Below, in pieces: positions 16,667 through 25,284 of a DNA stretch of 64,000 bases (position 1 is the first letter of the stretch; every line of letters starts with the position of its first letter). The notes beneath the pieces were generated by a model. It saw nothing but the letters and a program-made list of their open reading frames with translations, was not told the DNA's origin and did no database searches. This DNA comes from Bacillus pseudomycoides (GTDB lineage: Bacteria; Bacillota; Bacilli; Bacillales; Bacillaceae_G). The translations under genes were made by a program, and so were the position numbers. Location of the stretch: NCBI RefSeq assembly GCF_002551005.1, contig NZ_NVOY01000040.1, positions 1 to 64,000 on the forward strand, given 5' to 3'.

Positions 16667-17896
16667 ATGTCATCTCTTTACCGTGATTCTCGGTTGTACT
16701 ATATTCTAGGAGCCAATAGCCTATCAGCGATTGGCTCTGGGATTACGATGATTACGATTTCGTGGCTGCTTGTAACGGCGCCTGGTGGCAATACAACGTT
16801 TGGTTATATTTCGATTATGTCTACACTTGTTATGTTTTTGTGTACACCGTTTATCGGACATTGTATCGATCGCTTTTCTCGTAAAACGTTACTCTTAGTG
16901 AATGAAGCCATCGGAGCAATCGCTGCCTTTATTATGGTATGTTGGGGGTTTACAGGTCACTCCTATGAAACAGTCCATTACATTGTGCTGTATATAGCAG
17001 GTTCATTTTATTATTTAGTATTTTATCCGAATATTTTCGCATTCAACCAAGAGGTGTTTGCATCAGAGCATTATAAATCACTTAGTGGAACGATGGAAAT
17101 ACAGGGACAATTGACACAATTTATCGCTGGTGCTGTTGCTAGCTTTATGATTACAATTGTTGCTGTCAAATGGATTTTATTTATTAATATGTTAGCGTAT
17201 GTCGGTGCATTTTTACTGCTATCGTTTATTCCATACACAAAACAGAGAACAAAACTAGGAAAGCAACCATTTGCAAAACAAATTTTTGAAGGCGTTCATT
17301 TTATGAAGAAAAGAAAGCAATTATTTTGGTTTTTATTTGCAACGTATATGCCGTTTATCGGTGTAATGATGACGAACTACTTAATGCCCGTGTACATTTC
17401 AGACGTATTAAAGGCAAATGGATCGGTATATGGTACGCACGGAATGATGTACGGTATCGGTGCAATGTTTGCGGGAATTGGTATTCCAATTCTTATGAAA
17501 TATGTAAAAATGGAAGTATCTATTGTATTCACGATGCTCATATATACAATTTCAATTACCGTAATGGTCATACAACCATCCGTTTACTTGGTATATGGCC
17601 TTGCTATTTTTATGGCAATGGGAAATGCCGGCACACGTGTTGCACGAAGTGTGCTTATGATGGAAGAGGTTCCAAATGATATAATTGGGCGTGTTGACAG
17701 TCTATTTCGATTTGTTGGTACAGGTGTACGAGTTATTCTTCTTATTGCCTTTACAACGTTTGTGTCTCAAATCGGTGTTATGGTTCCGTTTTATGCACTT
17801 AGCCTATTATTAATTGGCGCAACGTGTATTGGGATTTCATATATGAAAATGCAGCGGAAAGAACAAATTCACATTACCAATAAAACGGTTGTATAG
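16667..17896 (+). CDS. MFS transporter (MFS_3 / enterobactin-exporter-like)
   Basis: The 409-residue protein has 12 predicted transmembrane segments. After helix 2 it has GHCIDRFSRKTLLLVNE, which is the MFS motif A (G-x-x-x-D-R-x-x-R-K), and the MFS_3 pattern SAIGSGITMITISWLL at the N terminus. It is probably a proton-coupled exporter of a small hydrophobic or toxic compound. It follows azr directly with an AGGAGC site, suggesting that reductase and exporter respond to the same stress. Substrate unknown. Confidence 0.88.
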   Translation: MSSLYRDSRLYYILGANSLSAIGSGITMITISWLLVTAPGGNTTFGYISIMSTLVMFLCTPFIGHCIDRFSRKTLLLVNEAIGAIAAFIMVCWGFTGHSYETVHYIVLYIAGSFYYLVFYPNIFAFNQEVFASEHYKSLSGTMEIQGQLTQFIAGAVASFMITIVAVKWILFINMLAYVGAFLLLSFIPYTKQRTKLGKQPFAKQIFEGVHFMKKRKQLFWFLFATYMPFIGVMMTNYLMPVYISDVLKANGSVYGTHGMMYGIGAMFAGIGIPILMKYVKMEVSIVFTMLIYTISITVMVIQPSVYLVYGLAIFMAMGNAGTRVARSVLMMEEVPNDIIGRVDSLFRFVGTGVRVILLIAFTTFVSQIGVMVPFYALSLLLIGATCIGISYMKMQRKEQIHITNKTVV

Positions 17897-17952
17897 TAAC
17901 GAATCTAATACACATCCTATAAAAGTAACAATTAAAAAAGGTGTGAAATGAA

Positions 17953-18066
17953 ATGGGAAAAACAAAAGCATTAGGTTCAGCGAAGCATAAAGGTAATCAA
18001 ACACAAGATCATACGTCCTCAAAGAAAGCACGCAATGCTCAAAATGCAGAACAGCGTCAAGGATAG
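17953..18066 (+). CDS. Very small hydrophilic protein, possibly spore-associated
   Basis: The gene encodes 37 residues, MGKTKALGSAKHKG onward, rich in Lys, Gln, Asn, Ala and Ser, with no hydrophobic segment and no Trp or Tyr. ATG 17953 has an AAAGGTG site 9 nt upstream, and a strong terminator sits right after the stop. The composition is like that of minor small acid-soluble spore proteins and other short Bacillus spore proteins, but I cannot name the family. The clean site-ORF-terminator unit makes it likely real. Confidence 0.65.
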   Translation: MGKTKALGSAKHKGNQTQDHTSSKKARNAQNAEQRQG

Positions 18067-18072
18067 GGAAAG

Positions 18073-18101
18073 TAGCGAGGATTGTCTCCTCGCTATTTTT
18101 T
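18073..18101 (+). terminator. Terminator of the small ORF
   Basis: Stem tagcgagga (18073-18081) with tcctcgcta (18087-18095), then six T. Confidence 0.9.
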
Positions 18102-18181
18102 GAAATTTAATAGATGTAGGTAAAATACTTCTGTATGATCTCTTTCTTTTATATAATATAAAAAAGGGAGAGAACTGCTAT

Positions 18182-18736
18182 ATGAATAAATGGTTATTAG
18201 TACTGTTGTTATTGCCGCCAGTATATGTTGTTTATATAACATACTGCATGAAGAAAATTGCTAATGAGAAAGTAAGTCATACAGCACCGTATGTTTTAAT
18301 TTTAGGTGCAAAATTATTTGGCGATAAACCATCGTTATCACTACAAAATCGATTAGATGTAGCGCTAGGCTATTTACATTCGCATCCAAAAGTAAAAGTA
18401 GTTGTATCTGGCGGACAAGGAGACGATGAAGATATTTCAGAGGCTCTTAGTATGAGTCGATATTTAATGGGAAACGGTATTGGAAAAGAAAGAATTTTAC
18501 TTGAAGATCGTTCTACAAGTACATATGAAAATCTAAAGTTTTCTAAGGAGCTATATGATGTGAAGCATGCGGTTGTAGTAAGTAACACCTATCATTTATA
18601 CCGGACGAAAATCATAGCAGACCGCTTAGGTATGAAGATGGAAGCACTTGCTGCACCAACGCCAAAGCGTTCGCGAAAAAAGGCATATATACGTGAGTAT
18701 GCGGCGATCATAAAGACAATTTTAAAAGATTATTAG
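18182..18736 (+). CDS. YdcF/SanA/ElyC-family (DUF218) protein
   Basis: The 184-residue protein has one N-terminal membrane helix (about residues 3-22) and a DUF218 domain. The domain shows YVLILGAKLFGDKPSLSLQNRLDVAL, VVVSGGQGDDEDISEA, ILLEDRSTSTYENLKFSKEL and VVSNTYHLYRTKIIADRLGM, all standard for the family. Relatives act in envelope or peptidoglycan precursor metabolism, but the enzymatic activity is not established. Single gene with its own GGGAGAG site and terminator. Confidence 0.88.
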   Translation: MNKWLLVLLLLPPVYVVYITYCMKKIANEKVSHTAPYVLILGAKLFGDKPSLSLQNRLDVALGYLHSHPKVKVVVSGGQGDDEDISEALSMSRYLMGNGIGKERILLEDRSTSTYENLKFSKELYDVKHAVVVSNTYHLYRTKIIADRLGMKMEALAAPTPKRSRKKAYIREYAAIIKTILKDY

Positions 18737-18760
18737 AGCTCAAAATAGAGCTCTTTTTAT
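18735..18760 (+). terminator. YdcF-like gene terminator
   Basis: Stem agagctc (18735-18741) with gagctct (18748-18754) followed by T-run. Confidence 0.8.
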
Positions 18761-18837
18761 TTTGAAAAGACAAATCATTTGAAAATAGCTCAAATTTCCT
18801 TGAAAATAGAGGAAAGAATGAAAAAGGAGTTGTGTAT

Positions 18838-19791
18838 GTGATTCGATTTGAACACGTTTCAAAAACGTTTGATGATAAAACAAAGGCCGTAGATTCCTTG
18901 CAGCTAGAGATTCGTAAAGGAGAATTTTTTGTTTTGATTGGCCCGAGTGGATGTGGAAAGACAACGACGATGAAAATGATTAATAGATTAATTGAAACAA
19001 CAGAAGGTTCAATTTTTATTGATGGGAAGAACATCCGGGATTATAACATTCATGAATTACGATGGGATATTGGGTATGTTTTGCAACAAATTGCGCTTTT
19101 TCCGCATATGACAATTGCAGAAAACGTTGCGGTTGTACCAGAAATGCGCAAATGGAGTAAAGTGAAAATCGAAAAGCGTGTTGATGAGTTATTAGAAATG
19201 GTTGGTTTAGATCCGCATATATATAGGGAACGTATGCCAGATGAATTATCTGGCGGTCAAAAGCAGCGCGTTGGTGTTGTGCGGGCACTTGCTGCCAATC
19301 CGAAAATTGTTTTAATGGATGAACCGTTTAGTGCGCTTGACCCTTTAAGCCGTGAGCAGCTACAGCGTGATTTAGTAGACTTGCAAAAAAAGATTCAAAA
19401 AACAATTGTTTTCGTAACTCATGATATGCAAGAAGCGCTAGCGCTTGGTGATCGTATTTGTATAATGAAAGATGGAAAAGTTGTCCAACTTGATACGCCA
19501 GAAGTCATTTTACAAAATCCTGCAAATACATTTGTAGAAGAGTTTATTGGGAGACCACGATTATCTTGGTATGATCAAAGAAAAGTAGAAGATATAGTAT
19601 CAATATTAGCGCAAGAAGGAAAACAAGGTGATGGTCATCCACTTTCGACTGAAGTGGCCCTACATGATGCTTTGCTTCGTTTAGAACACGAAAAAGAAAT
19701 ACCAATCGAAGAAAACGGTACATATATCGGTACATTAACAAGTCAGCATATCGTTCAATACATAGTAGAGCAAATGAAAGTGAGGGCATAG
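18838..19791 (+). CDS. opuFA: Compatible-solute ABC transporter ATPase (OpuF type)
   Basis: The 317-residue ATPase has Walker A GPSGCGKTT, signature LSGGQKQRVGVVRAL, Walker B IVLMDEPFSALD and the switch His in FVTHDMQEA. The C-terminal extension after FIGRPRLSW resembles the regulatory tail of glycine betaine/choline transporter ATPases but is too short for two intact CBS domains. The start is GTG 18838, 8 nt after AAGGAG; the in-frame GTG 18832 is too close to the site. It energises uptake through the fused permease/binding protein encoded 3 nt downstream. Confidence 0.9.
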   Translation: MIRFEHVSKTFDDKTKAVDSLQLEIRKGEFFVLIGPSGCGKTTTMKMINRLIETTEGSIFIDGKNIRDYNIHELRWDIGYVLQQIALFPHMTIAENVAVVPEMRKWSKVKIEKRVDELLEMVGLDPHIYRERMPDELSGGQKQRVGVVRALAANPKIVLMDEPFSALDPLSREQLQRDLVDLQKKIQKTIVFVTHDMQEALALGDRICIMKDGKVVQLDTPEVILQNPANTFVEEFIGRPRLSWYDQRKVEDIVSILAQEGKQGDGHPLSTEVALHDALLRLEHEKEIPIEENGTYIGTLTSQHIVQYIVEQMKVRA

Positions 19792-19794
19792 AAA

Positions 19795-21306
19795 GTGACA
19801 ACCTTTTTACAAACGATGCAAGAGCGTAAACAAGAACTGTTAAGTGCCCTTTTGGAACATTTGCAAATTTCGTTGATTGCTTTATTTTTTGCAATTGTTA
19901 TTGCAGTACCGCTTGGAATTTTATTAACAAGAAAAGAACGTATTGCGGAATGGGTAATTGGTACTTCTGCTGTGATGCAAACGATTCCGTCTTTGGCGCT
20001 TCTTGGGTTATTAATTCCGTTAGTTGGTATCGGGAAGGTCCCAGCTATAATTGCGCTTGTGATTTATGCACTGCTTCCTATTTTAAGAAATACATACACA
20101 GGGATTCGTGAACTAGATCCATCGCTTATTGAGGCAGCAAAAGCGATGGGGATGAATAATTGGAGACGTTTATGGAAGGTAGAAATACCACTTGCTTGGC
20201 CTATTATTATGGCAGGAATTCGGACGGCAATGGTACTAATTGTTGGTACAGCGACATTGGCTGCTTTAATTGGAGCAGGAGGGTTAGGAAAGCTTATTCT
20301 GCTTGGAATTGATCGGAATGACCATGCTCTTATTTTGTTAGGTGCTATTCCAGCTGCATTATTAGCACTATTTTTTGATGGTGTGCTGCGCATGATCCTG
20401 CATGTAAGACGTTCACCAAGGCGAACAATTGTTGCAATTGCTGTTATAGTTGGAATCATCATCGCACCATTTCTTTGGAGTACTCAAAAGAAAGATATTA
20501 TAATTGCTGGCAAGCTTGGTTCAGAACCAGAAATATTAATTCAGATGTATAAACAGTTAATCGAACAGGATACCGATTTAAAAGTAGAGGTAAAACCAGG
20601 ATTCGGAAAAACATCTTTTGTATTTGAAGCGTTAAAATCTAAAGAAATCGATATTTATCCAGAATTTTCAGGAACGGCTTTATCGACTTTCGTAAAGGAA
20701 ACGCCAAAAAGTACAGATCGTCAAGAAGTATATGAGCAGGCACGAAATGGGATGGAGCAGAAATTTAATATGAAGCTGTTAAAACCAATGCAGTATAACA
20801 ACACGTACGCATTAGCAGTACCAAAACAAATAGCGCAGCAGTATAACATCAAAACAATTTCTGATTTGAAAAATGTTTCATCTAATATGAAAGTGGGATT
20901 TACACTTGAATTTGGAGATCGTGAAGATGGATATAAAGGAATACAAGCACTATATCATATACAGTTTCCTAATTTAAAAACTATGGAACCGAAGCTGCGT
21001 TATAGCGCCATTCAATCTGGCGATGTGAATCTCATTGATGCCTATTCGACAGACAGTGAATTACAGCAATACGGTCTGCAAGTACTAGAAGACGATAAAG
21101 GGCTGTTTCCACCATATCAAGGAGCACCATTATTACGGGAAGAAACGTTAAAGAAATACCCAGAAATTGAAAAAATATTAAATAAACTTGCAGGGAAAAT
21201 TACTGACGAAGAAATGCGTAAAATGAATTATGAAGTGAACGTAGAGGGCAAAAAAGCAGAGAAAGTAGCAAGAGAGTTTTTACAAAAAGAAGGATTATTA
21301 AAATAG
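19795..21306 (+). CDS. opuFB: Compatible-solute ABC permease fused to substrate-binding protein (OpuF type)
   Basis: This 503-residue protein joins two functions. Residues 1-215 form a permease with about six membrane helices and the EAA loop EAAKAMGMNNWRRLWKVEIPLAWP. Residues 230-503 form an OpuAC-type binding domain starting KDIIIAGKLGSEPEILIQMYKQLIEQ, with FVFEALKSKEIDIYPEFSGTA and VNLIDAYSTDSELQQYGLQVLEDDKGLFPPYQGAPLL. This fusion is the hallmark of OpuF-type importers of glycine betaine and related osmoprotectants. The binding domain lies outside the cell, tethered by the last helix. It starts at GTG 19795, directly after the ATPase. Confidence 0.9.
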   Translation: MTTFLQTMQERKQELLSALLEHLQISLIALFFAIVIAVPLGILLTRKERIAEWVIGTSAVMQTIPSLALLGLLIPLVGIGKVPAIIALVIYALLPILRNTYTGIRELDPSLIEAAKAMGMNNWRRLWKVEIPLAWPIIMAGIRTAMVLIVGTATLAALIGAGGLGKLILLGIDRNDHALILLGAIPAALLALFFDGVLRMILHVRRSPRRTIVAIAVIVGIIIAPFLWSTQKKDIIIAGKLGSEPEILIQMYKQLIEQDTDLKVEVKPGFGKTSFVFEALKSKEIDIYPEFSGTALSTFVKETPKSTDRQEVYEQARNGMEQKFNMKLLKPMQYNNTYALAVPKQIAQQYNIKTISDLKNVSSNMKVGFTLEFGDREDGYKGIQALYHIQFPNLKTMEPKLRYSAIQSGDVNLIDAYSTDSELQQYGLQVLEDDKGLFPPYQGAPLLREETLKKYPEIEKILNKLAGKITDEEMRKMNYEVNVEGKKAEKVAREFLQKEGLLK

Positions 21307-21325
21307 AATTCATTTACAAATACAT

Positions 21326-21363
21326 AAAAAAAGGTCGTTTATATAAAAAAACGCCCTTTTTTT
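21326..21363 (+). terminator. opuF operon terminator
   Basis: Stem aaaaaaggtcgttt with aaacgcccttttttt, one mismatch, then T-run. Confidence 0.85.
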
Positions 21364-21555
21364 ATGCATACTTATACTTTTTTTCGAAAAAGTATTCCAT
21401 TTTTGCTCGTTTTCTTTTAGAATAAGTAATGTTTTTCTGAAAGAATATAAAGTGAAACAGTTCGTTATTTTCGAGGTACGTATTTTATATATAAATAACT
21501 CATAATATGAATGCCTGGTAGAACGGAATGAGCACATCAAGAAATTGCAGACGGG

Positions 21556-22971
21556 GTGATACCAATAGAAAAGAAATTAGGATTTTTTCCATTAATCGCA
21601 CTTGTAGTAGGAACAATGGTTGGAGGCGGTGTATTTAGTTTACCACACGATTTAGCAGCAGGGGCAAACAGCGGTGCTACCTTAATTGGTTGGTGTATTA
21701 CAGCATTAGGAATGATACCGCTTGCTCTTGTATATCAATCATTGGCACAGCGGAAGCCAGAACTTGAAGGTGGTATTTATAGTTATGCACGCGCTGGTTT
21801 TGGAGAATACATTGGATTTAACAGCGCATGGGGATATTGGATTGCTGGAATATTAGGTAACGTTGCAACGATTATGTTGTTATTTAACTCGTTAGCATAC
21901 TTTTTTCCGATTTTTAAAGGTGGTAATACTGTTCCGGCTATCGTCGGTGCATCAGTGTTATTGTGGACGCTTCATTTTCTTATTTTACTTGGCATTCGCG
22001 AAGCTTCGATTATGAATTTTATTGCGACAATCGGCAAACTTGTCCCAATTGTATTATTTATTGTCATTATGGTAACGGCATTTCGCTGGGATACATTTAC
22101 ACATGACTTTTGGGGAAAAGGCCAGGTTTCAGTATCTTCTGTACTTGGACAAGTTAAAAATACGATGCTCGTTACGCTTTGGGTATTTATTGGCGTAGAG
22201 GGAGCTGTCGTTTTATCAGGGCGAGCAAAACGTAGCCGTGATGTCGGAAAAGCAACTGTATTTGGTTTACTGTTAGTAATGAGCGTTTATATTCTAATTT
22301 CAGTTTTATCGCTAGGAGCGATGCCACGAGAGGAATTAGCAGCACTTGAAACGCCGTCAATGGGACATGTATTAGAACATGTTGTCGGTTCATGGGGAGC
22401 ATTGGTTATTAACATAGGATTAATTGCGTCTCTTATTGGTACATTAATTGGTTGGTTTTTACTTGTTTCGGAAATTTCTCACGTTGCTGGAAAAGACGCT
22501 GTGTTTCCGAAGGTATTTACAAAAACGAACAAAAATCATACGCCGCATGCAGCGTTGTGGATTTCAAATTGTGTTGCCCAAACATTATTTATTATTGTGT
22601 TATTTTCAGAATCAACATATCAGATCATGTATTTTATTGCATCAACATCAATTTTACTCCCATATGTATTTTCAGCACTATATCAGTTAAAATTAGTGAT
22701 TACAGAAGCATATGAAGGAAACAGATGGAAAGATGGGATACTTGCTCTAATGGCAGCTACGTATGGCGTTTGGCTTGTGTATGCAGCTGGATTGAAAAAT
22801 TTATTACTTGTTTCTTTAGTATATGGAATCGGTCTAATCGTTTATGTTGCAGCAAGAAAAGAGCAAGGAAATCGCTGCTTTACTCGCGTTGAACAATACG
22901 TAATGATTATTATCTTACTAGCAGCAGTTACTTCTATTTATATGTTAGCTTCTGGAAAAATCGGGATGTAA
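21556..22971 (+). CDS. APC-family amino acid permease / antiporter (basic amino acid type)
   Basis: The 471-residue protein has 12 or so membrane helices. The N-terminal LGFFPLIALVVGTMVGGGVFSLPHDLA carries the APC Gly-rich unwound helix 1, and helix 6 reads TLWVFIGVEGAVVLSGRAKRSRDVGKAT. Both are typical of the arginine/ornithine and lysine antiporter branch (APA family). It should exchange basic amino acids or polyamines; substrate is inference. The only start in reach is GTG 21556 with ACGGGG immediately before it, a weak site, so the true start could differ. Confidence 0.85.
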   Translation: MIPIEKKLGFFPLIALVVGTMVGGGVFSLPHDLAAGANSGATLIGWCITALGMIPLALVYQSLAQRKPELEGGIYSYARAGFGEYIGFNSAWGYWIAGILGNVATIMLLFNSLAYFFPIFKGGNTVPAIVGASVLLWTLHFLILLGIREASIMNFIATIGKLVPIVLFIVIMVTAFRWDTFTHDFWGKGQVSVSSVLGQVKNTMLVTLWVFIGVEGAVVLSGRAKRSRDVGKATVFGLLLVMSVYILISVLSLGAMPREELAALETPSMGHVLEHVVGSWGALVINIGLIASLIGTLIGWFLLVSEISHVAGKDAVFPKVFTKTNKNHTPHAALWISNCVAQTLFIIVLFSESTYQIMYFIASTSILLPYVFSALYQLKLVITEAYEGNRWKDGILALMAATYGVWLVYAAGLKNLLLVSLVYGIGLIVYVAARKEQGNRCFTRVEQYVMIIILLAAVTSIYMLASGKIGM

Positions 22972-22985
22972 ATATATCAATATAC

Positions 22986-23027
22986 AAAAAAGGATTTATG
23001 CGAAAGTGTGAGCATAGATCCTTTTTT
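22986..23027 (+). terminator. Permease gene terminator
   Basis: The stem aaaaaaggat..atgc pairs with gcat..atcctttttt. Confidence 0.85.
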
Positions 23028-23041
23028 AATGCGGGATAAAG
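23026..23041 (+). repeat. Sixteen-nt remnant of a bcr1 right end
   Basis: ttaatgcgggataaag here matches the right end of the bcr1 copy at 27251-27266 (ttaacgcgggataaag) with one difference. No other part of the repeat is present. It could be a decayed or truncated element. Confidence 0.45.
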
Positions 23042-23131
23042 TATTTTGTGTTTTAATTTTTAAAGCGTTAGCAGGGATTTCTAGTAATGAGCAGAATATT
23101 TAATGTAAAAGGTATGTAGGAGGGGATTGTT

Positions 23132-23392
23132 ATGATAGAGCAGGAAAAATTAGTGCGGATTGTAGAGTTAGCAATAGACGTCCGAAAATTATTAGTGCAA
23201 GAATCGTTCTTTAATCGACATCCCGAACTACGTGGAGCGGTAGAAAATTTAGCATGTTCTGTAGAAGTTTTAGCTAATATGCAAATACATGAAGATAAGA
23301 ATGCAGAAGATACATTACGTTATGTCCTAACGAAAATGAAGATTGCTCACAACGCAATTTCTCAAGAAAAAGAAGGATTTCATTCAACCTGA
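23132..23392 (+). CDS. Small hypothetical protein
   Basis: The 86-residue, soluble, mostly helical protein begins MIEQEKLVRIVELAIDVRKLL. It has no recognised domain, signal or membrane segment. An AGGAGGGG site precedes ATG 23132, and the stop codon lies inside the stem of the following terminator. It sits alone just before the McrB-like ATPase gene, from which the terminator separates it. Confidence 0.7.
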   Translation: MIEQEKLVRIVELAIDVRKLLVQESFFNRHPELRGAVENLACSVEVLANMQIHEDKNAEDTLRYVLTKMKIAHNAISQEKEGFHST

Positions 23393-23412
23393 CAATAAGT
23401 GTCAGGTTTTTT
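23386..23412 (+). terminator. Terminator
   Basis: Perfect 9-bp stem aacctgaca with tgtcaggtt, then T-run. Confidence 0.9.
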
Positions 23413-23475
23413 GTTTCTAGTTTGCTTTTATTACTCATACAATGATAAAAGCATCAGAAAAAGAAGGTGAGCAAG

Positions 23476-25284
23476 ATGAAATTAGAGAAACCTCTTCATC
23501 CAAGCTTTGTAAAGAGATTGCAGCATATGCGTTTTGTCGGGAAATTCGCAGAAAAGCAGAAGAAAGAATCATTTTTTGTCGTTTGTCTTTCACCAATCCC
23601 TAACATAATCGAGGCAGCTTTTGGAGATGGTTGTTATATCTTTGAGGGTTTATATAAAAATAAACAAAATGAAAAATTTTTTGCGAGTATAAAAGAAGGA
23701 AATCGAGAAAAACAGTTGTTGTTATTTCGACTTTCTTATACAAGTGGCAATTTATATGCAGAACTAATACGTTGTGAGGAACGAGACATAGCAAATTCTT
23801 ATAAAATGATCCCTTCGCCTAAACTATCAGTCTTAAAGGAAAGAGAAGTATTTGAAAGAAAACTTGGGAAAGGATATGTTTCATTTCTAGTACCAAAATT
23901 CCCGCATGATCTTGGTGTACCAGAGTTGTTATGGTATGAAGGACGGATATATGGAAATGTAACTTTAAAGCCTTCTATTAGTGCCATTGCATATCGAGAG
24001 CAGGGAAGGGATGTTCGTTACCTTGATATTGATGATTGGGTGCAGTATGTCGATATGAACGTTGAGAATAGCTTGTTTTTTGTTCGAACAGAAGTATATG
24101 AACAATTAGAAAAACAAATAAAAGAGAACGGAAAAATAATTGAAATTATCGATACAAGCAAACAAGAAAAAGAAAAGGAGTGGAATGAACGTGAATATTC
24201 TTTTATACAATATGTGAAGCAAATTCTCGCAGAAAAAGAATTATATATTGATGAAAGCGATATTTACAATTTTCATATTTGTGTAAAGACAAATTTATTA
24301 ACAATAGTAGGTGGTATGCCTGGAATTGGGAAATCACAGTTTGTGCAAGCTTATGCGGAAGCACTCGGATTAGCATTTGGGAAAGAGTTCATTTGGGTTC
24401 CAGTCTCACCATCCTATCAAGAACCGCATGATGTGCTAGGTTATCTCCATTCAAATGGAACATATATGGAAAGTGAAACAAAACTTGTTCGAACTCTTTT
24501 AGAAGCAGCTGAAAATCCAAATCAATTATATATAATTGCATTTGATGAAATGAACTTGTCATATATTGAACATTGGTTTACTCCTTTTTTATCACTCCTA
24601 CAGTTGGAGCGGAAAAATCGTATTTTATCTTTGTATGCAGCGGAAAATGGAAAAGAGCAAGATGTGCCATCGCAAATAGAAATTGGAGATAATGTCATTT
24701 TTGTTGGTACAGTTAATTTTGATGAAACGACAAAAGAGTTATCCGACCGTTTATTGGATCGTGTGAATGTTGTATTCCTTCAAAAAATTCCATTTTGTGA
24801 GATGAGTATGATTGAGAGAAAAGTGCTACCTCGTCCGTTTGCATTTTCTGTTCCAGCTCTAGAATTTCGAATGAACTGGGTTCATAATAAGGCAATGCTT
24901 AATGTGTTTACAGAAGAAGAAGTGGAGTTATTAGATAAAATGCATCAGCTGTTATTTCTTCACGATCCGTCCAAAGGGATCTCTTTTCGCGTTGCCTCAG
25001 CAATTGCATATTATTTACAAAATATACCGTGTGATGAAGGGGGAACTTTATTAATAAGCCGTGAAGAAGCATTTGATTTACAAATAAAACAACGTATTTT
25101 AACGAAGTTACGTGGTACAGAAGCTACAATAGGGACATTGCTTCGGGAAGAGGGGAAAAAAGAAGTGTCTCTTGTACAATTATTACAATCATCACTTGCA
25201 ATTCGTGTATCAACTTTTGAACACTCGCTGTTGTTTATGAAGCAAAAACGGCGGGAGTTGGAGTTATACGGTTATGTTAAATGA
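23476..25284 (+). CDS. AAA+ ATPase, McrB-like (two-gene nuclease system)
   Basis: The protein has 602 residues. The N-terminal 240 residues are unassigned and may be a recognition domain. The AAA+ core has Walker A GGMPGIGKSQ (about residues 279-288), Walker B LYIIAFDEMNLS (about 351-362), sensor-1 VGTVNFDET and DRLLDRVNVV (Arg finger region), with the McrB/MoxR-style EMNLSYIEHWF. It starts at ATG 23476 after GGTGA. The downstream nuclease gene overlaps it by 11 nt, so the two are translationally coupled. By analogy with McrBC the ATPase would drive DNA translocation for the nuclease partner and restrict foreign, perhaps modified, DNA. That function is inference from architecture. Confidence 0.82.
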   Translation: MKLEKPLHPSFVKRLQHMRFVGKFAEKQKKESFFVVCLSPIPNIIEAAFGDGCYIFEGLYKNKQNEKFFASIKEGNREKQLLLFRLSYTSGNLYAELIRCEERDIANSYKMIPSPKLSVLKEREVFERKLGKGYVSFLVPKFPHDLGVPELLWYEGRIYGNVTLKPSISAIAYREQGRDVRYLDIDDWVQYVDMNVENSLFFVRTEVYEQLEKQIKENGKIIEIIDTSKQEKEKEWNEREYSFIQYVKQILAEKELYIDESDIYNFHICVKTNLLTIVGGMPGIGKSQFVQAYAEALGLAFGKEFIWVPVSPSYQEPHDVLGYLHSNGTYMESETKLVRTLLEAAENPNQLYIIAFDEMNLSYIEHWFTPFLSLLQLERKNRILSLYAAENGKEQDVPSQIEIGDNVIFVGTVNFDETTKELSDRLLDRVNVVFLQKIPFCEMSMIERKVLPRPFAFSVPALEFRMNWVHNKAMLNVFTEEEVELLDKMHQLLFLHDPSKGISFRVASAIAYYLQNIPCDEGGTLLISREEAFDLQIKQRILTKLRGTEATIGTLLREEGKKEVSLVQLLQSSLAIRVSTFEHSLLFMKQKRRELELYGYVK

